DNA of 35,094 nucleotides from Smithella sp. (GCA_018056685.1 JAGPFC010000026.1:1-35094); one strand, 5' to 3'. Positions 5,284-13,979 are shown, counted from the stretch's first letter. Numbers and translations: made by a program. Notes: generated by a model from the letters alone, not told the origin.

Positions 5284-6726
5284 TCACCCGACCGGCTCAA
5301 TCCGGACAATTTCCCAGGCATTGCCGGTTTTTCGAACGGTGACTTTCGCTTTGGGCAACGTCTTCTTTCCTTCAAATAGTTTTTTGTGGAGGATGGCATC
5401 CGTAATCGCTGCGGCTTTTTCTTTTCCCCGAATTGAAGCCGTTTTTTGATCCGTCGATTGCGCCGTCACAACCCCGCCGCTACCGGCGTTGAAGCTGACA
5501 GACGCGTTCTCCCAGATTTCTTCAACGGGCGGAGGTGAAGTCATGATGGGTTGCCTTTCCTGCGTTTGACTATCCGACGCATTCGAAATTGAAACTGTTC
5601 CTGAGCTTACCTCTGGTTTCGGTTGTATTTGTTCAAAACGGGTCTTCATTTCAGCCGTCAACGGGGCCATTTCAGACCAGCCAAACGGAATAAGACTGCT
5701 TTTCTGGTATCCTGAAGCGGCATCAGACGCCAGCCAGAAAGTTGTCGCTTTATCTGAAAACGTTTTATCCCCTCTTTGTTTCATAATTTTGATGTCACGA
5801 TACCCATCAATGGTCAGCGATTCCGCGCCGGAATGTCTCCCCAGTCGCAGCAGGCACGCATCCTTTGCATTATCCGTCATAAGCGGCGTCATGCCTGCCA
5901 TTTTGAGTTCCATGTCTTCACGCTGCTTTTCTTTTTTGTAAAATAGTGCCGCGCTGTCAAAAATATTCCGCTGTGTCAGAGGCGATTTGATCACTTCGCG
6001 AATTTGAGGCGTGAGAATTTCAATTGTACCAACAAAGACCGCGCCGGGTTCGATGATTTCCAGGATCTGGTAAGGACCTCTCGCCTTGAATCTGGAGACC
6101 GCCCGTTTCTTTTCGTTAACAGCATATACGATCTTTGTCCTGTACGATCCGACAGGATGAAAATCCGATACTTTCAGGAGACGAAATGGATCATCTTCGA
6201 GATTCTTATAGTGAAGAAGCCCTTTTTCCAGTGTCTCCGATTTTTTCCGGTCACGGGGGTCAAGTGCGATTCTTTCCTTCTTTGCGACTTCGTTGAGATA
6301 GGCCGTCCGCAGAGCTCCCTTGATGGCTGTGCCGGGAAGATAGGGCTTTTGCGAATTCGGACTAAAGGATGTCCTCGCAATCGAAAACTGGTTCATCTCC
6401 CTTTGGAAATCCCGGCTGCTTTTTGATAAACAATCTTTGTAGTGCTTCACGAATCCTTTGCTGAGATTGACGGTCGCGCCGTCATAAGTCCGGTTTCTCA
6501 TGAATCTGTAAAGCTCGAAAATAGAATCGACGGTTCCTTTCGAGCAGATTGCGGCATACTGCACCTTGGTGCGTTCATCAAGGCTTCTAAAAAAATCAAG
6601 AGGGTCAAAAACGCTTAAAGTTTCGGTCTGCTCATTGACAACAAACCCCGTTGGTTCATAAACGTCATCGCAGCCGATATGCACGGGTGAAAGAATTTTT
6701 ATATAAAAGGTGTTTGTTTTGTTCAT
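5284..6726 (-). CDS. csm5: Type III-A RAMP protein Csm5 with C-terminal extension
   Basis: Csm5 is the RAMP subunit that caps the 3' end of the crRNA in the Csm complex and helps in its maturation. The N-terminus FYIKILSPVHIGCDD and the PYLPGTAIKGALRTAYL motif at about residues 128-144 are diagnostic of the family. At 480 residues it is longer than the usual 350-400. The normal end appears to be SSLIPFGW at about residue 345-352. Beyond it lies a Ser/Thr/Gln/Pro-rich linker and a small lysine-rich domain of roughly 75 residues (from VEEIWENASVSF to the end). It is the last gene of the cas10-csm operon and starts two bases after csm4 ends. Confidence 0.93.
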   Translation of the reverse strand: MNKTNTFYIKILSPVHIGCDDVYEPTGFVVNEQTETLSVFDPLDFFRSLDERTKVQYAAICSKGTVDSIFELYRFMRNRTYDGATVNLSKGFVKHYKDCLSKSSRDFQREMNQFSIARTSFSPNSQKPYLPGTAIKGALRTAYLNEVAKKERIALDPRDRKKSETLEKGLLHYKNLEDDPFRLLKVSDFHPVGSYRTKIVYAVNEKKRAVSRFKARGPYQILEIIEPGAVFVGTIEILTPQIREVIKSPLTQRNIFDSAALFYKKEKQREDMELKMAGMTPLMTDNAKDACLLRLGRHSGAESLTIDGYRDIKIMKQRGDKTFSDKATTFWLASDAASGYQKSSLIPFGWSEMAPLTAEMKTRFEQIQPKPEVSSGTVSISNASDSQTQERQPIMTSPPPVEEIWENASVSFNAGSGGVVTAQSTDQKTASIRGKEKAAAITDAILHKKLFEGKKTLPKAKVTVRKTGNAWEIVRIEPVG

Positions 6727-6728
6727 GA

Positions 6729-7760
6729 TTATTTCTCCAGTTTTAAAGGCAGATAAATCGAATAGCCCTGCGCAACCGCCGTTGGCAATACTTTGGAGAT
6801 GCCTCCGGCCGCACTCCCCAGGTAAGGCTTTGCAAACACCGACCTGTCCGTCGGGATCAAGACGGCGCCCTCATCGAGCATGATGACCGGGTTTTTGAAA
6901 GGGTTGTTCGACGCAGCCAGAGCATCCCCATGCCGTCCGAAGCGGGTAAAGGGCGTAAACCAGCATTCCTTGTAAAGCCCGATTTCCGGCAGAACCGGCG
7001 CCAGATTATAGCAGGCATCAGACGCAGACCCGTCGGGTAATGCTAGTTCTTCACATTCACCAAGTGAAAACTTTCCTGCCCCCGTCGAGGCGTTTCTACC
7101 ATATCCAACGCGGCCGATTCTTTCCAGCGCTGCTTGCAGTCGGGCTATATCCGTTGCTTCTTCATTAACGAGAATGAAAACCGCCAACTCTGTTTCCGGA
7201 TAATAGAAATCCGCTGCTTCCGAATACGGCGCAAACATCCCGCTACCGGTTGTCATGGTCAAACGATTTATGGTGTTATGCGGCTGAATAAACTCAGACA
7301 TGAAATTCTTGTCAGTCTTCCTGCGCATCATTTTTCTTGATTCACCGGATAGGTCATTGATTAAATAAGCCATCAGCTCGTTGTCCGCAATGAAAGAACC
7401 GGTATCCAGCGAGAGATGCAAATTTTCAGGGACAAGAAACCACCTTTTTTTTAAGATTTCTTTTTTTTGCTCAATAGCTTTTCTTTTGTTCGTCTGCGTT
7501 AATGGGAACAGACGGCCAGGTGGGTAATCAGGCCGTTTCATGGCGTAAAACCACTTGCCATCTTTCCTTATTTTCGGCCACGCTGAAGAACACACGACAA
7601 AGGGCCGCTCCGCGTAGCAGTTAATCCAACGGTCGAAGCCGCCGTCGAGCAAATCCGGGTGATAGGCGGCTTGCCAGCAGAGATGCCCGAAAATTGTGTC
7701 GCCTTTTAACGGCGTGCCAAAACCGCTTTCCGGTTTTATGATGATCTCATAGAGTTTCAC
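6729..7760 (-). CDS. csm4: Type III-A RAMP protein Csm4
   Basis: Csm4 is the Cas5-like subunit that binds the 5' handle of the crRNA and contacts Cas10 at the base of the Csm complex. The 343-residue protein shows the family start (LYEIIIKPESGFGTPLKGDTIFGH), where the GD-IFGH segment is characteristic, and a glycine-rich loop GRVGYGRNASTGAGKF at about residues 216-231. A conserved C-terminal segment ends in QGYSIYLPLKL. It is packed between csm3 and csm5 with two-base gaps on each side, as expected for a translationally coupled stoichiometric operon. Confidence 0.94.
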   Translation of the reverse strand: MKLYEIIIKPESGFGTPLKGDTIFGHLCWQAAYHPDLLDGGFDRWINCYAERPFVVCSSAWPKIRKDGKWFYAMKRPDYPPGRLFPLTQTNKRKAIEQKKEILKKRWFLVPENLHLSLDTGSFIADNELMAYLINDLSGESRKMMRRKTDKNFMSEFIQPHNTINRLTMTTGSGMFAPYSEAADFYYPETELAVFILVNEEATDIARLQAALERIGRVGYGRNASTGAGKFSLGECEELALPDGSASDACYNLAPVLPEIGLYKECWFTPFTRFGRHGDALAASNNPFKNPVIMLDEGAVLIPTDRSVFAKPYLGSAAGGISKVLPTAVAQGYSIYLPLKLEK

Positions 7761-7762
7761 AA

Positions 7763-8482
7763 TTATTTTCCTCCGTTGGAAAAAGGCGTTCTGTTTTTAA
7801 ATTTCTCGCTTAGCACGGCATCGTCAAACTGAAACTCGATGCGCCCGTAACCACGGCTGCCACTTCCTCCTAAAGCGTCCATCTCCAGTAGTTTGAGTCC
7901 GTCGAGGAGATAATCAAAAAGCTCTTCTTCATTTTCACCCAATAATTTCAAGGTTACGGAAAAATCAAACTGCGTGCCCTCAACCACGCGCTCCGTAAAC
8001 CGGGGATTGCGCGCCGTTCCCGCAATACGATCAATGGAATTTTCCGATTTGACTTCAAAAAAATCCCAACGGTTTTGCCTGGCCATAGCCTTCCAGGCCG
8101 CATTCATCGGGCAATCGGCAAAGGAAACCCGCGTGGGCCCCAACTGAAGGTCCGCTGATCCGTCAGCGTCCGCACCGCTGGAGCCAAATATTTTCAGGAT
8201 TTTTATGCATTTGTTTTTCTGGTCATCTTTTAGCCCCTTCAGGGTTTTTATCTGGACGGGCTCACCCTTTGTTTCCACCATCAGACCGCTTTCCATCTCC
8301 AAAAGCGAACGGACTTTGCCTTTCAGAGAAGACCCAGGAATATAGGGTTCCTGCGTGTGCGGATGCTTGAGGACGGGATTGTCCGTGCCGCCGATGTGCA
8401 TCTCTGTATCGCCCGCGCCGATGTGAAGACCGCTTTTGAGAATGATTCTGCCTTTGATTTCTTTTATATCTGTTAGCTGCAT
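7763..8482 (-). CDS. csm3: Type III-A RAMP protein Csm3, target RNA nuclease
   Basis: Csm3 forms the backbone of the Csm complex and cuts target RNA every six bases. The 239-residue length is normal for the family. GLHIGAGDTEMHIGGTDNPV at about residues 18-37 includes the catalytic aspartate, Asp34 by alignment to the known active-site position. PYIPGSSLKGKVRSLLE at about 47-63 is the RAMP glycine-rich signature, and GGSGSRGYGRIEF near residue 210 is the second one. The catalytic Asp is present, so target RNA cleavage, which times the shut-off of cOA synthesis, should work. GGAGG precedes the ATG. Confidence 0.96.
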   Translation of the reverse strand: MQLTDIKEIKGRIILKSGLHIGAGDTEMHIGGTDNPVLKHPHTQEPYIPGSSLKGKVRSLLEMESGLMVETKGEPVQIKTLKGLKDDQKNKCIKILKIFGSSGADADGSADLQLGPTRVSFADCPMNAAWKAMARQNRWDFFEVKSENSIDRIAGTARNPRFTERVVEGTQFDFSVTLKLLGENEEELFDYLLDGLKLLEMDALGGSGSRGYGRIEFQFDDAVLSEKFKNRTPFSNGGK

Positions 8483-8497
8483 GACTTTATCCTCCTA

Positions 8498-8899
8498 TTA
8501 ATTGGCTCCGTATTGTCTGTAATAACCCATGAAGGCCTCGAAAAAATTTACGAATATTTCCAGGTCCTCTTTAGTTTGAATTTGATTTACCCCGTCTTTC
8601 AACATTTTGACGAATTCCGGCGTCACTTTGTTGCGACCCTGCGCGTAAACACTCTTGGCAATCAACATGCTCACATAGGGCATGATGTTTTCCCAATCAG
8701 CAGGATTATTTCTCACAAGACCATTCAACCGTAATACTTCATCGTAAAATTTTCTTAGCTGAGATCGTTTATTGGCATCTCTTGCCCTTTCGCCTGCAGT
8801 GTGCACGTCTCTCGCCCAATCTTCTGCAAGAGCTGAAAATAGTTTCGGGTTAATTGTTTTTCTTTCCTTATCTTTATAAAACACTATTGCCTCTGCCAT
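8498..8899 (-). CDS. csm2: Type III-A small subunit Csm2
   Basis: A 133-residue, mostly helical protein in the place where csm2 always lies, between cas10 and csm3. The pattern SQLRKFYDEVLRLNGLVRN around residues 56-75 and SMLIAKSVYAQGRNKV near 88-103 fits the Csm2 family. Csm2 forms the inner belly filament and contacts the target RNA. The ATG follows AAGGAGG. It starts ten bases after cas10 ends. Confidence 0.93.
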   Translation of the reverse strand: MAEAIVFYKDKERKTINPKLFSALAEDWARDVHTAGERARDANKRSQLRKFYDEVLRLNGLVRNNPADWENIMPYVSMLIAKSVYAQGRNKVTPEFVKMLKDGVNQIQTKEDLEIFVNFFEAFMGYYRQYGAN

Positions 8900-8909
8900 A
8901 TTTTCCTCC

Positions 8910-11513
8910 TTACCGGTTATTGTATAAAATGTCCCAAATGGAGATTTTCAGGGTGCTTCCGTGCTCGGAAATCCAACCTGCCATTTTTTCAAATTCTTTT
9001 TTCGCCGCTTTTCGCCTGGCCTCGTCTTTTATGTTTTTGCCGATGTTTCGTTCGGCATTGTAGCTGAAAAGGGCACGCCACTTCAGAGCTTCCATGTCTT
9101 CCAAGTGTATCTCTTTATCACCTAGAAGCGCCTTCTCGTCAGCCGCCATTGCAATGAATCGGTTCATCCGATAAAGCATGGCGTTGTTGATTAACTTTTC
9201 ATTCCGCCAGTTTTCTACCGTTTTCATAATTTCGTGCAATTGAGTAAATTTATCCCATGTTACTGTTTCACCGAAAACAGTTAAGCGATTACGATTGCCT
9301 GTTTTATCACCCGCCTTAGAGGCCGATAGCGCCGTTTCAGCATCGGCAGACATTTTACTCAGCGGTGTGTTGGCTTTCTGGATGCTGATCCCGGCTGAAA
9401 AGTGAACCTCCGGATTCATGCAGACATACTCAGCAAAACGATCTTTCAGCAATTCCGACAAATCCAGCATGCGGTTCCACGGGCCGATCAGAAATAGATC
9501 GTCACCACCGGCAAACACCGTGTAGATTTCGCGATATACCGGATTCGTCTTCAATAGGTGCGGCAAATAAACAACAAAGAAGAAGTTTATTTGACGGCTC
9601 AGGGTCGCAAGCCGTGAGATGGTGAAATTTTTTTCGCTGATTCCGCAAGACATCAGCATACCAAGATGATCAACGTCCGCTTTCAGCACGCCTAATGCCT
9701 GAATACCTTTGAAACTGCGCGCAGCTCCTTCCTCGGCAGGGTTCATCGCTTTACAGGCGAGATGCGTGAATGTTTTCGGTCTGCCTTCGGCGATGTCTTC
9801 AATCAGTTCTTCTTTTTTGCTTTCGGCTTTCCGTCCTTCCAGAATACGATCGTCATACAGATCCTCTTTTCCGTAAACAGGAACGTAGCCATTAATGAAT
9901 CGCGCGGTAACGTCTCGGGAGATAGCGCCCGACGCATCGATTGATATGTCCCAGTATTTCAGCAGTTGACCTTCTCTTGCTAATTTGTTGAGCCCACCAT
10001 CGACAAACGCAACCTGGTATTTTCCGAAAACAGGTTCTATCAATTTTACGTCATCGCCTTTAACATCGGCATCGAAGGTCGTGATTGCGATCCGTGGTTT
10101 TTTTACAATGTTTTCTCCAAGAAAGATGTGATCGCGACAAATGGCGCACATCGACTTGTCCTGTTTGTCCTTTTTGAAGGTCTCCGCCTCCTTTTTGGAT
10201 GGTCTTTTTCCGCAATACGGACAAAGTGGCGGGCTCAAACGATTGTCAAACGCATCAAGGAATCCGCTGACAACGCCCGCGTATTTATCGGGATTGAATT
10301 TTTTGTATTTATTGGCGCTCATCTCATCAGACAAGCGTTCATATAATTGATGGAAGCGCCCCGCCTCAAAATCTTTAGGCGCGGCATCAATGGTAGAAAT
10401 CCCGAACGAATTGACACCCAGCGTCTTTTGAATCAGCCAGTCATTAATTTGTTCCCGCACCATCGCCACAGTGTTTTTAACTTTCTCAGTATTCGGCGCA
10501 AGAATGGTGAATTTTCCGGCTGCGTTGAGCAAAACGGCAGAGGGCGGCAGGTCTGCTTCCCTGCAAATCATGTCGGCGGCTAATTCACACATCAGCGACA
10601 CCGCAAAAGATCGGCCACGCAGGATTTTTGAACGGTGCTTCCCCGCTTCCCCGCTGTCGCTGAAAATGAAATCCTGTATCCCATAAAAATCTCCGCCGAT
10701 CAGGCAAAACTTCTGCTTGTCCGAATTCCGAATCGCATCAACATTCATACTGTCTGTGTCACGATGGTAAAGATACAACGCAGCCGACAGAGCCGCAACG
10801 GACTTCGAATGATCGAACAGAGACACATCCGGCACCAGTTTACCCGCCCGGGCGGCCGGGATCATGGACGTGTAGATCAAAAGCAGGTTTTCCAGATGTT
10901 CAAACCAAAGTGTGATGCTTTCGTCTTTATGCAGCAGTTTCTCCAGTGAAGCCACAAAATCGTCAAACAGATTTTTATATTCATCTTTCGCCTTTGATTC
11001 ATCAACAGCTTCCCGGCTGGGAAAGATGCTTTCAGGATTTAGCGCCTTGAGAGGATAATGATATTGCCTGGCAACGGCCATTTCTTCATCATCACGCAAT
11101 AAGCTCTCAAAAAGCGGTAACAGGCGCGTCTGGCGATAGTTTTTCCACGCAATAGCCTGGTTATATTCGTCAAATGTGGCGCGGTCCCAGCCGCTGCTTA
11201 AGCGGTCCGCCGTGGCAATTATCCATTGCAAGTTGGTCTGTGGTTTGTGATGACCCGCAGCCAAATTGATAAACGGATCTTCCATACCCCAGTTTCCCTT
11301 GTTGAATTCCCTGGGCAATAACTTTTCGATGTGATCGATGAAAGCCGCCGTATAGACCGTATGCTCATGTGTAAAGTGATCCTGATAAAATGGCTGATAG
11401 AGCTGACGGTTGCTGTTGATAAATTCCGGATCGGCAAACATGCCTTCCTGGGCGAATTTCCCGATGTCATGCAGCAATCCGGCCAGCGCTATTTTCAATA
11501 CAGTGTCATCCAT
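8910..11513 (-). CDS. cas10: Type III-A Cas10/Csm1, HD nuclease and cyclic oligoadenylate synthase
   Basis: The large signature subunit of type III-A systems (867 residues). The N-terminal HD domain shows LLHDIGKFAQ with His15-Asp16 and a second His-rich part (THEHTVYTAAF, GHHKPQ). This domain cuts single-stranded DNA. A zinc ribbon uses Cys431, Cys434, Cys456 and Cys459. The second Palm domain carries FAGGDDLF with GGDD at 669-672, the active site that makes cyclic oligoadenylate from ATP when target RNA is bound. Both activities therefore look intact. The ATG has GGGGAGG six bases upstream. It is the first gene of a tightly packed operon (csm2, csm3, csm4, csm5), with the shared palindrome and a candidate promoter upstream. 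Confidence 0.97.
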   Translation of the reverse strand: MDDTVLKIALAGLLHDIGKFAQEGMFADPEFINSNRQLYQPFYQDHFTHEHTVYTAAFIDHIEKLLPREFNKGNWGMEDPFINLAAGHHKPQTNLQWIIATADRLSSGWDRATFDEYNQAIAWKNYRQTRLLPLFESLLRDDEEMAVARQYHYPLKALNPESIFPSREAVDESKAKDEYKNLFDDFVASLEKLLHKDESITLWFEHLENLLLIYTSMIPAARAGKLVPDVSLFDHSKSVAALSAALYLYHRDTDSMNVDAIRNSDKQKFCLIGGDFYGIQDFIFSDSGEAGKHRSKILRGRSFAVSLMCELAADMICREADLPPSAVLLNAAGKFTILAPNTEKVKNTVAMVREQINDWLIQKTLGVNSFGISTIDAAPKDFEAGRFHQLYERLSDEMSANKYKKFNPDKYAGVVSGFLDAFDNRLSPPLCPYCGKRPSKKEAETFKKDKQDKSMCAICRDHIFLGENIVKKPRIAITTFDADVKGDDVKLIEPVFGKYQVAFVDGGLNKLAREGQLLKYWDISIDASGAISRDVTARFINGYVPVYGKEDLYDDRILEGRKAESKKEELIEDIAEGRPKTFTHLACKAMNPAEEGAARSFKGIQALGVLKADVDHLGMLMSCGISEKNFTISRLATLSRQINFFFVVYLPHLLKTNPVYREIYTVFAGGDDLFLIGPWNRMLDLSELLKDRFAEYVCMNPEVHFSAGISIQKANTPLSKMSADAETALSASKAGDKTGNRNRLTVFGETVTWDKFTQLHEIMKTVENWRNEKLINNAMLYRMNRFIAMAADEKALLGDKEIHLEDMEALKWRALFSYNAERNIGKNIKDEARRKAAKKEFEKMAGWISEHGSTLKISIWDILYNNR

Positions 11514-11543
11514 AAAAAACCTCCCCGCTTTTTATTCGCATTC

Positions 11544-11573
11544 TTTGTAGCAAAAAACCTTTTCCATATTCCA
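11544..11573 (-). promoter_or_regulatory. Candidate promoter of the cas10-csm operon
   Basis: Minus-strand -35 TGGAAT (11568-11573), an 18-base spacer and -10 TACAAA (11544-11549). The elements are weak (three and four of six to consensus). Their spacing from the palindrome is the same three bases as in the cas1 promoter. A weak core next to a dyad suggests dependence on an activator. Confidence 0.4.
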
Positions 11574-11574
11574 G

Positions 11575-11592
11575 CGCGGCAACGTTGCCGCG
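11575..11592. promoter_or_regulatory. 18-bp palindromic operator, copy 2 (cas10 promoter)
   Basis: CGCGGCAACGTTGCCGCG is a perfect 18-bp palindrome. Its inner 14 bases are identical to 2466-2479 upstream of cas1. The flanks of the two sites are otherwise unrelated, so the identity points to a shared protein-binding site and not to a duplicated segment. Confidence 0.65.
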
Positions 11593-11688
11593 TCTATCTC
11601 TAAAGGTATTAACGGTTAAATACTCGACGTAATAGTAGCCCATAGCGTGACCGCCTCAACGGCGAAGGTCAAATCCATTTTAATAATC

Positions 11689-11716
11689 CTGGATTCCCGC
11701 CTTCACGGGAATGACA
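11689..11716. repeat. REP-like dispersed palindromic element
   Basis: The element contains ATTCCCG (11693-11699) and CGGGAAT (11706-11712) around a six-base loop, within the context CTGGATTCCCGC and CGGGAATGACA. This matches the very common dispersed element seen in intergenic regions of many proteobacteria. A weaker relative occurs at 2550-2566. Confidence 0.7.
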
Positions 11717-11879
11717 GATGATGATAGTTATTTGATATTATTAGCATTTTGTATTTTGGTATCCGTTTGCTCCAGATCTTCATGATTTATTCGCAGTACA
11801 TTCCGAACTTTTTAGCTTTATTTCGGATTCTATTCCGAATGAGCCGGTTTGCACAAATAATCATTCGTTTATTGTACTT

Positions 11880-12989
11880 TTACTTAATCAGTTTTATCTT
11901 TTCCCGATCCATTCCAATGCCGTAACGGGTGCCGGGTTTTCTGCCTGCGGATGTGACGGCTAGTTGCCCTGCCGCTGTCGCGCCAAAGGCCCGCCCGATA
12001 TCCTGACGGATTTTACTCACATAGGCGCGCAGCTCGTCCTTCTCCAGCGCGCAGATTCCTTTGCCTTCTGTCGTTCCTCCTATCTTTCTGTAAATGTCTG
12101 TAATGACGGCCTGGGCATTGCTGATTTGTTCATAGTCGAGGTAGCAGTCCGTGCAGCCGCCACATCCGGCGCGTACCAGACGACAGTCAAGTTTCCGGCC
12201 TGCCAGAAACGCGTAAAGCGCGAGCCTTGAGGGCATCATCGGCAGTTCCTTTCTTTTATAGATGATTCTACCCTGCATCAGATCGACGATCAGTGGTTCT
12301 TCCTTTTCGCGAATCAGGTGGCGCAGCAGTCTCGCCGGCGTTTGAACACGGCCGGTTGCCCTATCACGGATGGCGTCTCTCAATGATATGAAGGGAATGG
12401 GCACAAGGGTAACGGAGGCTGATGCTGTGTCTCTGAGTATTTTTCCACCCCGCTCTTCACGCATCTCCAGCATGACGGGCTTTACGGGCGGGTAGTAGAA
12501 GCCGGGATGATTTTCAAATTCCGGTGAAACGAGTACGTGATAAATGCGGTCCTGCGGCCGGCCATAGAACTGCGCGGCGGTCATGAGGCAGGCGCTCATT
12601 GTTTTTCGCCCGCCGGCGATGGAGAAGAAAACGGTATCCTCCGGACGCTTCGTGAGGCGGTGCGCCAGCGCAAGGCAGGTCTTGAGCAGAATTTCATTGT
12701 CGTCCGCGCAAGTGATGTCATCCAAAGGGCGTCCCGCCGTATCGCGCAAAACGTGAACCGACTCTGGTGTAAACAGGATCGAACTGGGATCGATTTCGTA
12801 TTCGTTTAAATACCGGTGAAAAGATCCGTCTTGCGGCGCGAGAAGCGAGGCAAGAACGCGGTCTCTTCCGGTGCGCGTGGTGAGAACATGAATTTCATCA
12901 ACGCGGATGCCATCCTGATGAAGGGCGTAAAGAGTTTCAGTAACGACTTGCGGGCTCAACCCCGATATGGCCAGAAGAATGTTGGGCAT
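11880..12989 (-). CDS. CARF-domain CRISPR protein, TIGR02584/NE0113 family, with winged-helix-like C-terminus
   Basis: A 369-residue protein. The N-terminal CARF domain shows MPNILLAISGLSPQVVTETL and the ligand-loop signature SIAGGRKTMSACLM at about residues 123-136. The linker segment PFISLRDAIRDRA at 199-211 is typical of the NE0113 family, whose members are often labelled CRISPR-associated ring nuclease Csm6. I see no HEPN R-x(4-6)-H motif, so it is unlikely to be an RNase of the Csm6 type. The C-terminus (about 232-360) reads like an OmpR-type winged helix: a short beta start, a helix MMPSRLALYAFLAG, then KIRQDIGRAFG, and GRKPGTRYGIGM as the wing. It is interrupted by a four-cysteine cluster (Cys269, Cys276, Cys279, Cys282). 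It could cleave cOA, sense it and bind DNA, or both. It lies 36 bases after cas6 and shares its transcript. Confidence 0.85.
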   Translation of the reverse strand: MPNILLAISGLSPQVVTETLYALHQDGIRVDEIHVLTTRTGRDRVLASLLAPQDGSFHRYLNEYEIDPSSILFTPESVHVLRDTAGRPLDDITCADDNEILLKTCLALAHRLTKRPEDTVFFSIAGGRKTMSACLMTAAQFYGRPQDRIYHVLVSPEFENHPGFYYPPVKPVMLEMREERGGKILRDTASASVTLVPIPFISLRDAIRDRATGRVQTPARLLRHLIREKEEPLIVDLMQGRIIYKRKELPMMPSRLALYAFLAGRKLDCRLVRAGCGGCTDCYLDYEQISNAQAVITDIYRKIGGTTEGKGICALEKDELRAYVSKIRQDIGRAFGATAAGQLAVTSAGRKPGTRYGIGMDREKIKLIK

Positions 12990-13025
12990 GCTCTTCCTCT
13001 TGCTGCGCTGTGTAAAATTAAAGAT

Positions 13026-13979
13026 TTAAATCTTTTGCACATTCTCCAGTACAACTTTTCCCAGTCCAAAAGTTGTCTGTTTCCCGATGTGCACTTTTTC
13101 ACAAAAATTTATCAGAGGCAAATATTCGGACAATTTCCCGCGGTATTCAATGCTGCCGATCATACCCCCCATGAGCATTTCCTGTTCCTGTCTGTTGGAA
13201 TAGCGCCTCCAGTCAAACCAGGAAAGATCAGATTGTTCTATGGTTACTTTTTCTGCCCTGCTGACCATACCACGGTAATCCAGTGCAGGCTCAACGCCAT
13301 CATGACTTTCTGAAAGCGACGAGATTCGCCTGAGCATGGCTCTTACTAAAATATGAAAAGGCAATTCGGCTTTTAAATTGTTATGATATTTTATGCGCAA
13401 TGGTGTTGATAATTTAAGCTTGATGATCATTTCCTGATCGCACTGCAAAACAGAATCAGGTTCGATGGCTATATTATCGAGAGCGGGCTGTTTCCGGATT
13501 TTCCCGTCCTTCTGATCGTATATCAGGTCTTCATTGACTAGGACTTGCTTTAATACAAAGCTGGCCCGCTTGCCGTCGATTCTCTTGCCGATGCCAATCT
13601 GTCCCATTTGATCAAAGGCGTAAATGAAATACGGCAGGCACTCGTTGGCTTTGCCAAAAAGTAAAATCACAAAATTTAAAACATCATCTTTTTGATAATT
13701 TGTTTTGGCATCATCCGGAGGTTCAATGACATACGGATGCGGCGGGTGAACGACACGTCTTACAGAGATATTATGATTAGGATGGATTGTGCTTTCAAAA
13801 ATAGAAGTATAAATGCAACGTTGGGCCAGCAGACAATCAGCGCAATCCTGCTTTTTGAGCGCGCAAACGACTTTCTTTAACGCATGCCCGAAAATACCCC
13901 GCAATGTTGAGCCTTTGTAAGGCGGTAAGACTGCATTATCATCGAACACGCACTTGAATATATATCTTCCGTAATGCAA
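13026..13979 (-). CDS. cas6: CRISPR pre-crRNA processing endoribonuclease Cas6
   Basis: A 317-residue RAMP protein of the Cas6 family with a C-terminal Cas6 domain (PF10040-like). Family marks are LPPYKGSTLRGIFGHALKKV near residues 18-37, a cysteine cluster (CADCLLAQRC at about 45-54), HPPHPYVIEPP, and the C-terminal glycine-rich loop GKQTTFGLGKV used for RNA binding. It cuts the array transcript inside each repeat, leaving the ATTGCGAC handle. The start is a TTG at 13977-13979, preceded by ACGGAA. It was chosen because the family N-terminus (YGRYIFKC) begins immediately after it and no ATG or GTG lies further upstream in frame near this point. It is the first gene of a short operon with the NE0113-family gene, separate from the cas10 operon. 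Confidence 0.9.
   Translation of the reverse strand: MHYGRYIFKCVFDDNAVLPPYKGSTLRGIFGHALKKVVCALKKQDCADCLLAQRCIYTSIFESTIHPNHNISVRRVVHPPHPYVIEPPDDAKTNYQKDDVLNFVILLFGKANECLPYFIYAFDQMGQIGIGKRIDGKRASFVLKQVLVNEDLIYDQKDGKIRKQPALDNIAIEPDSVLQCDQEMIIKLKLSTPLRIKYHNNLKAELPFHILVRAMLRRISSLSESHDGVEPALDYRGMVSRAEKVTIEQSDLSWFDWRRYSNRQEQEMLMGGMIGSIEYRGKLSEYLPLINFCEKVHIGKQTTFGLGKVVLENVQKI

Larger units (their letters stand above)
11514..11879. other. Intergenic region upstream of cas10
   Basis: A 366-base gap between cas10 and the NE0113-family gene. It contains the cas10 ribosome-binding site, a candidate promoter (11544-11573), the palindrome (11575-11592), an 11-base dyad TTAACGGTTAA (11609-11619) and a REP-like element (11689-11716). 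The rest is AT-rich and shows no gene. Confidence 0.7.

Noticed and set aside
11880..12989. Reading the NE0113-family protein as a HEPN RNase (classic Csm6)
   Set aside because: No R-x(4-6)-H motif is present in the C-terminal half, which instead resembles a winged helix with a cysteine cluster.
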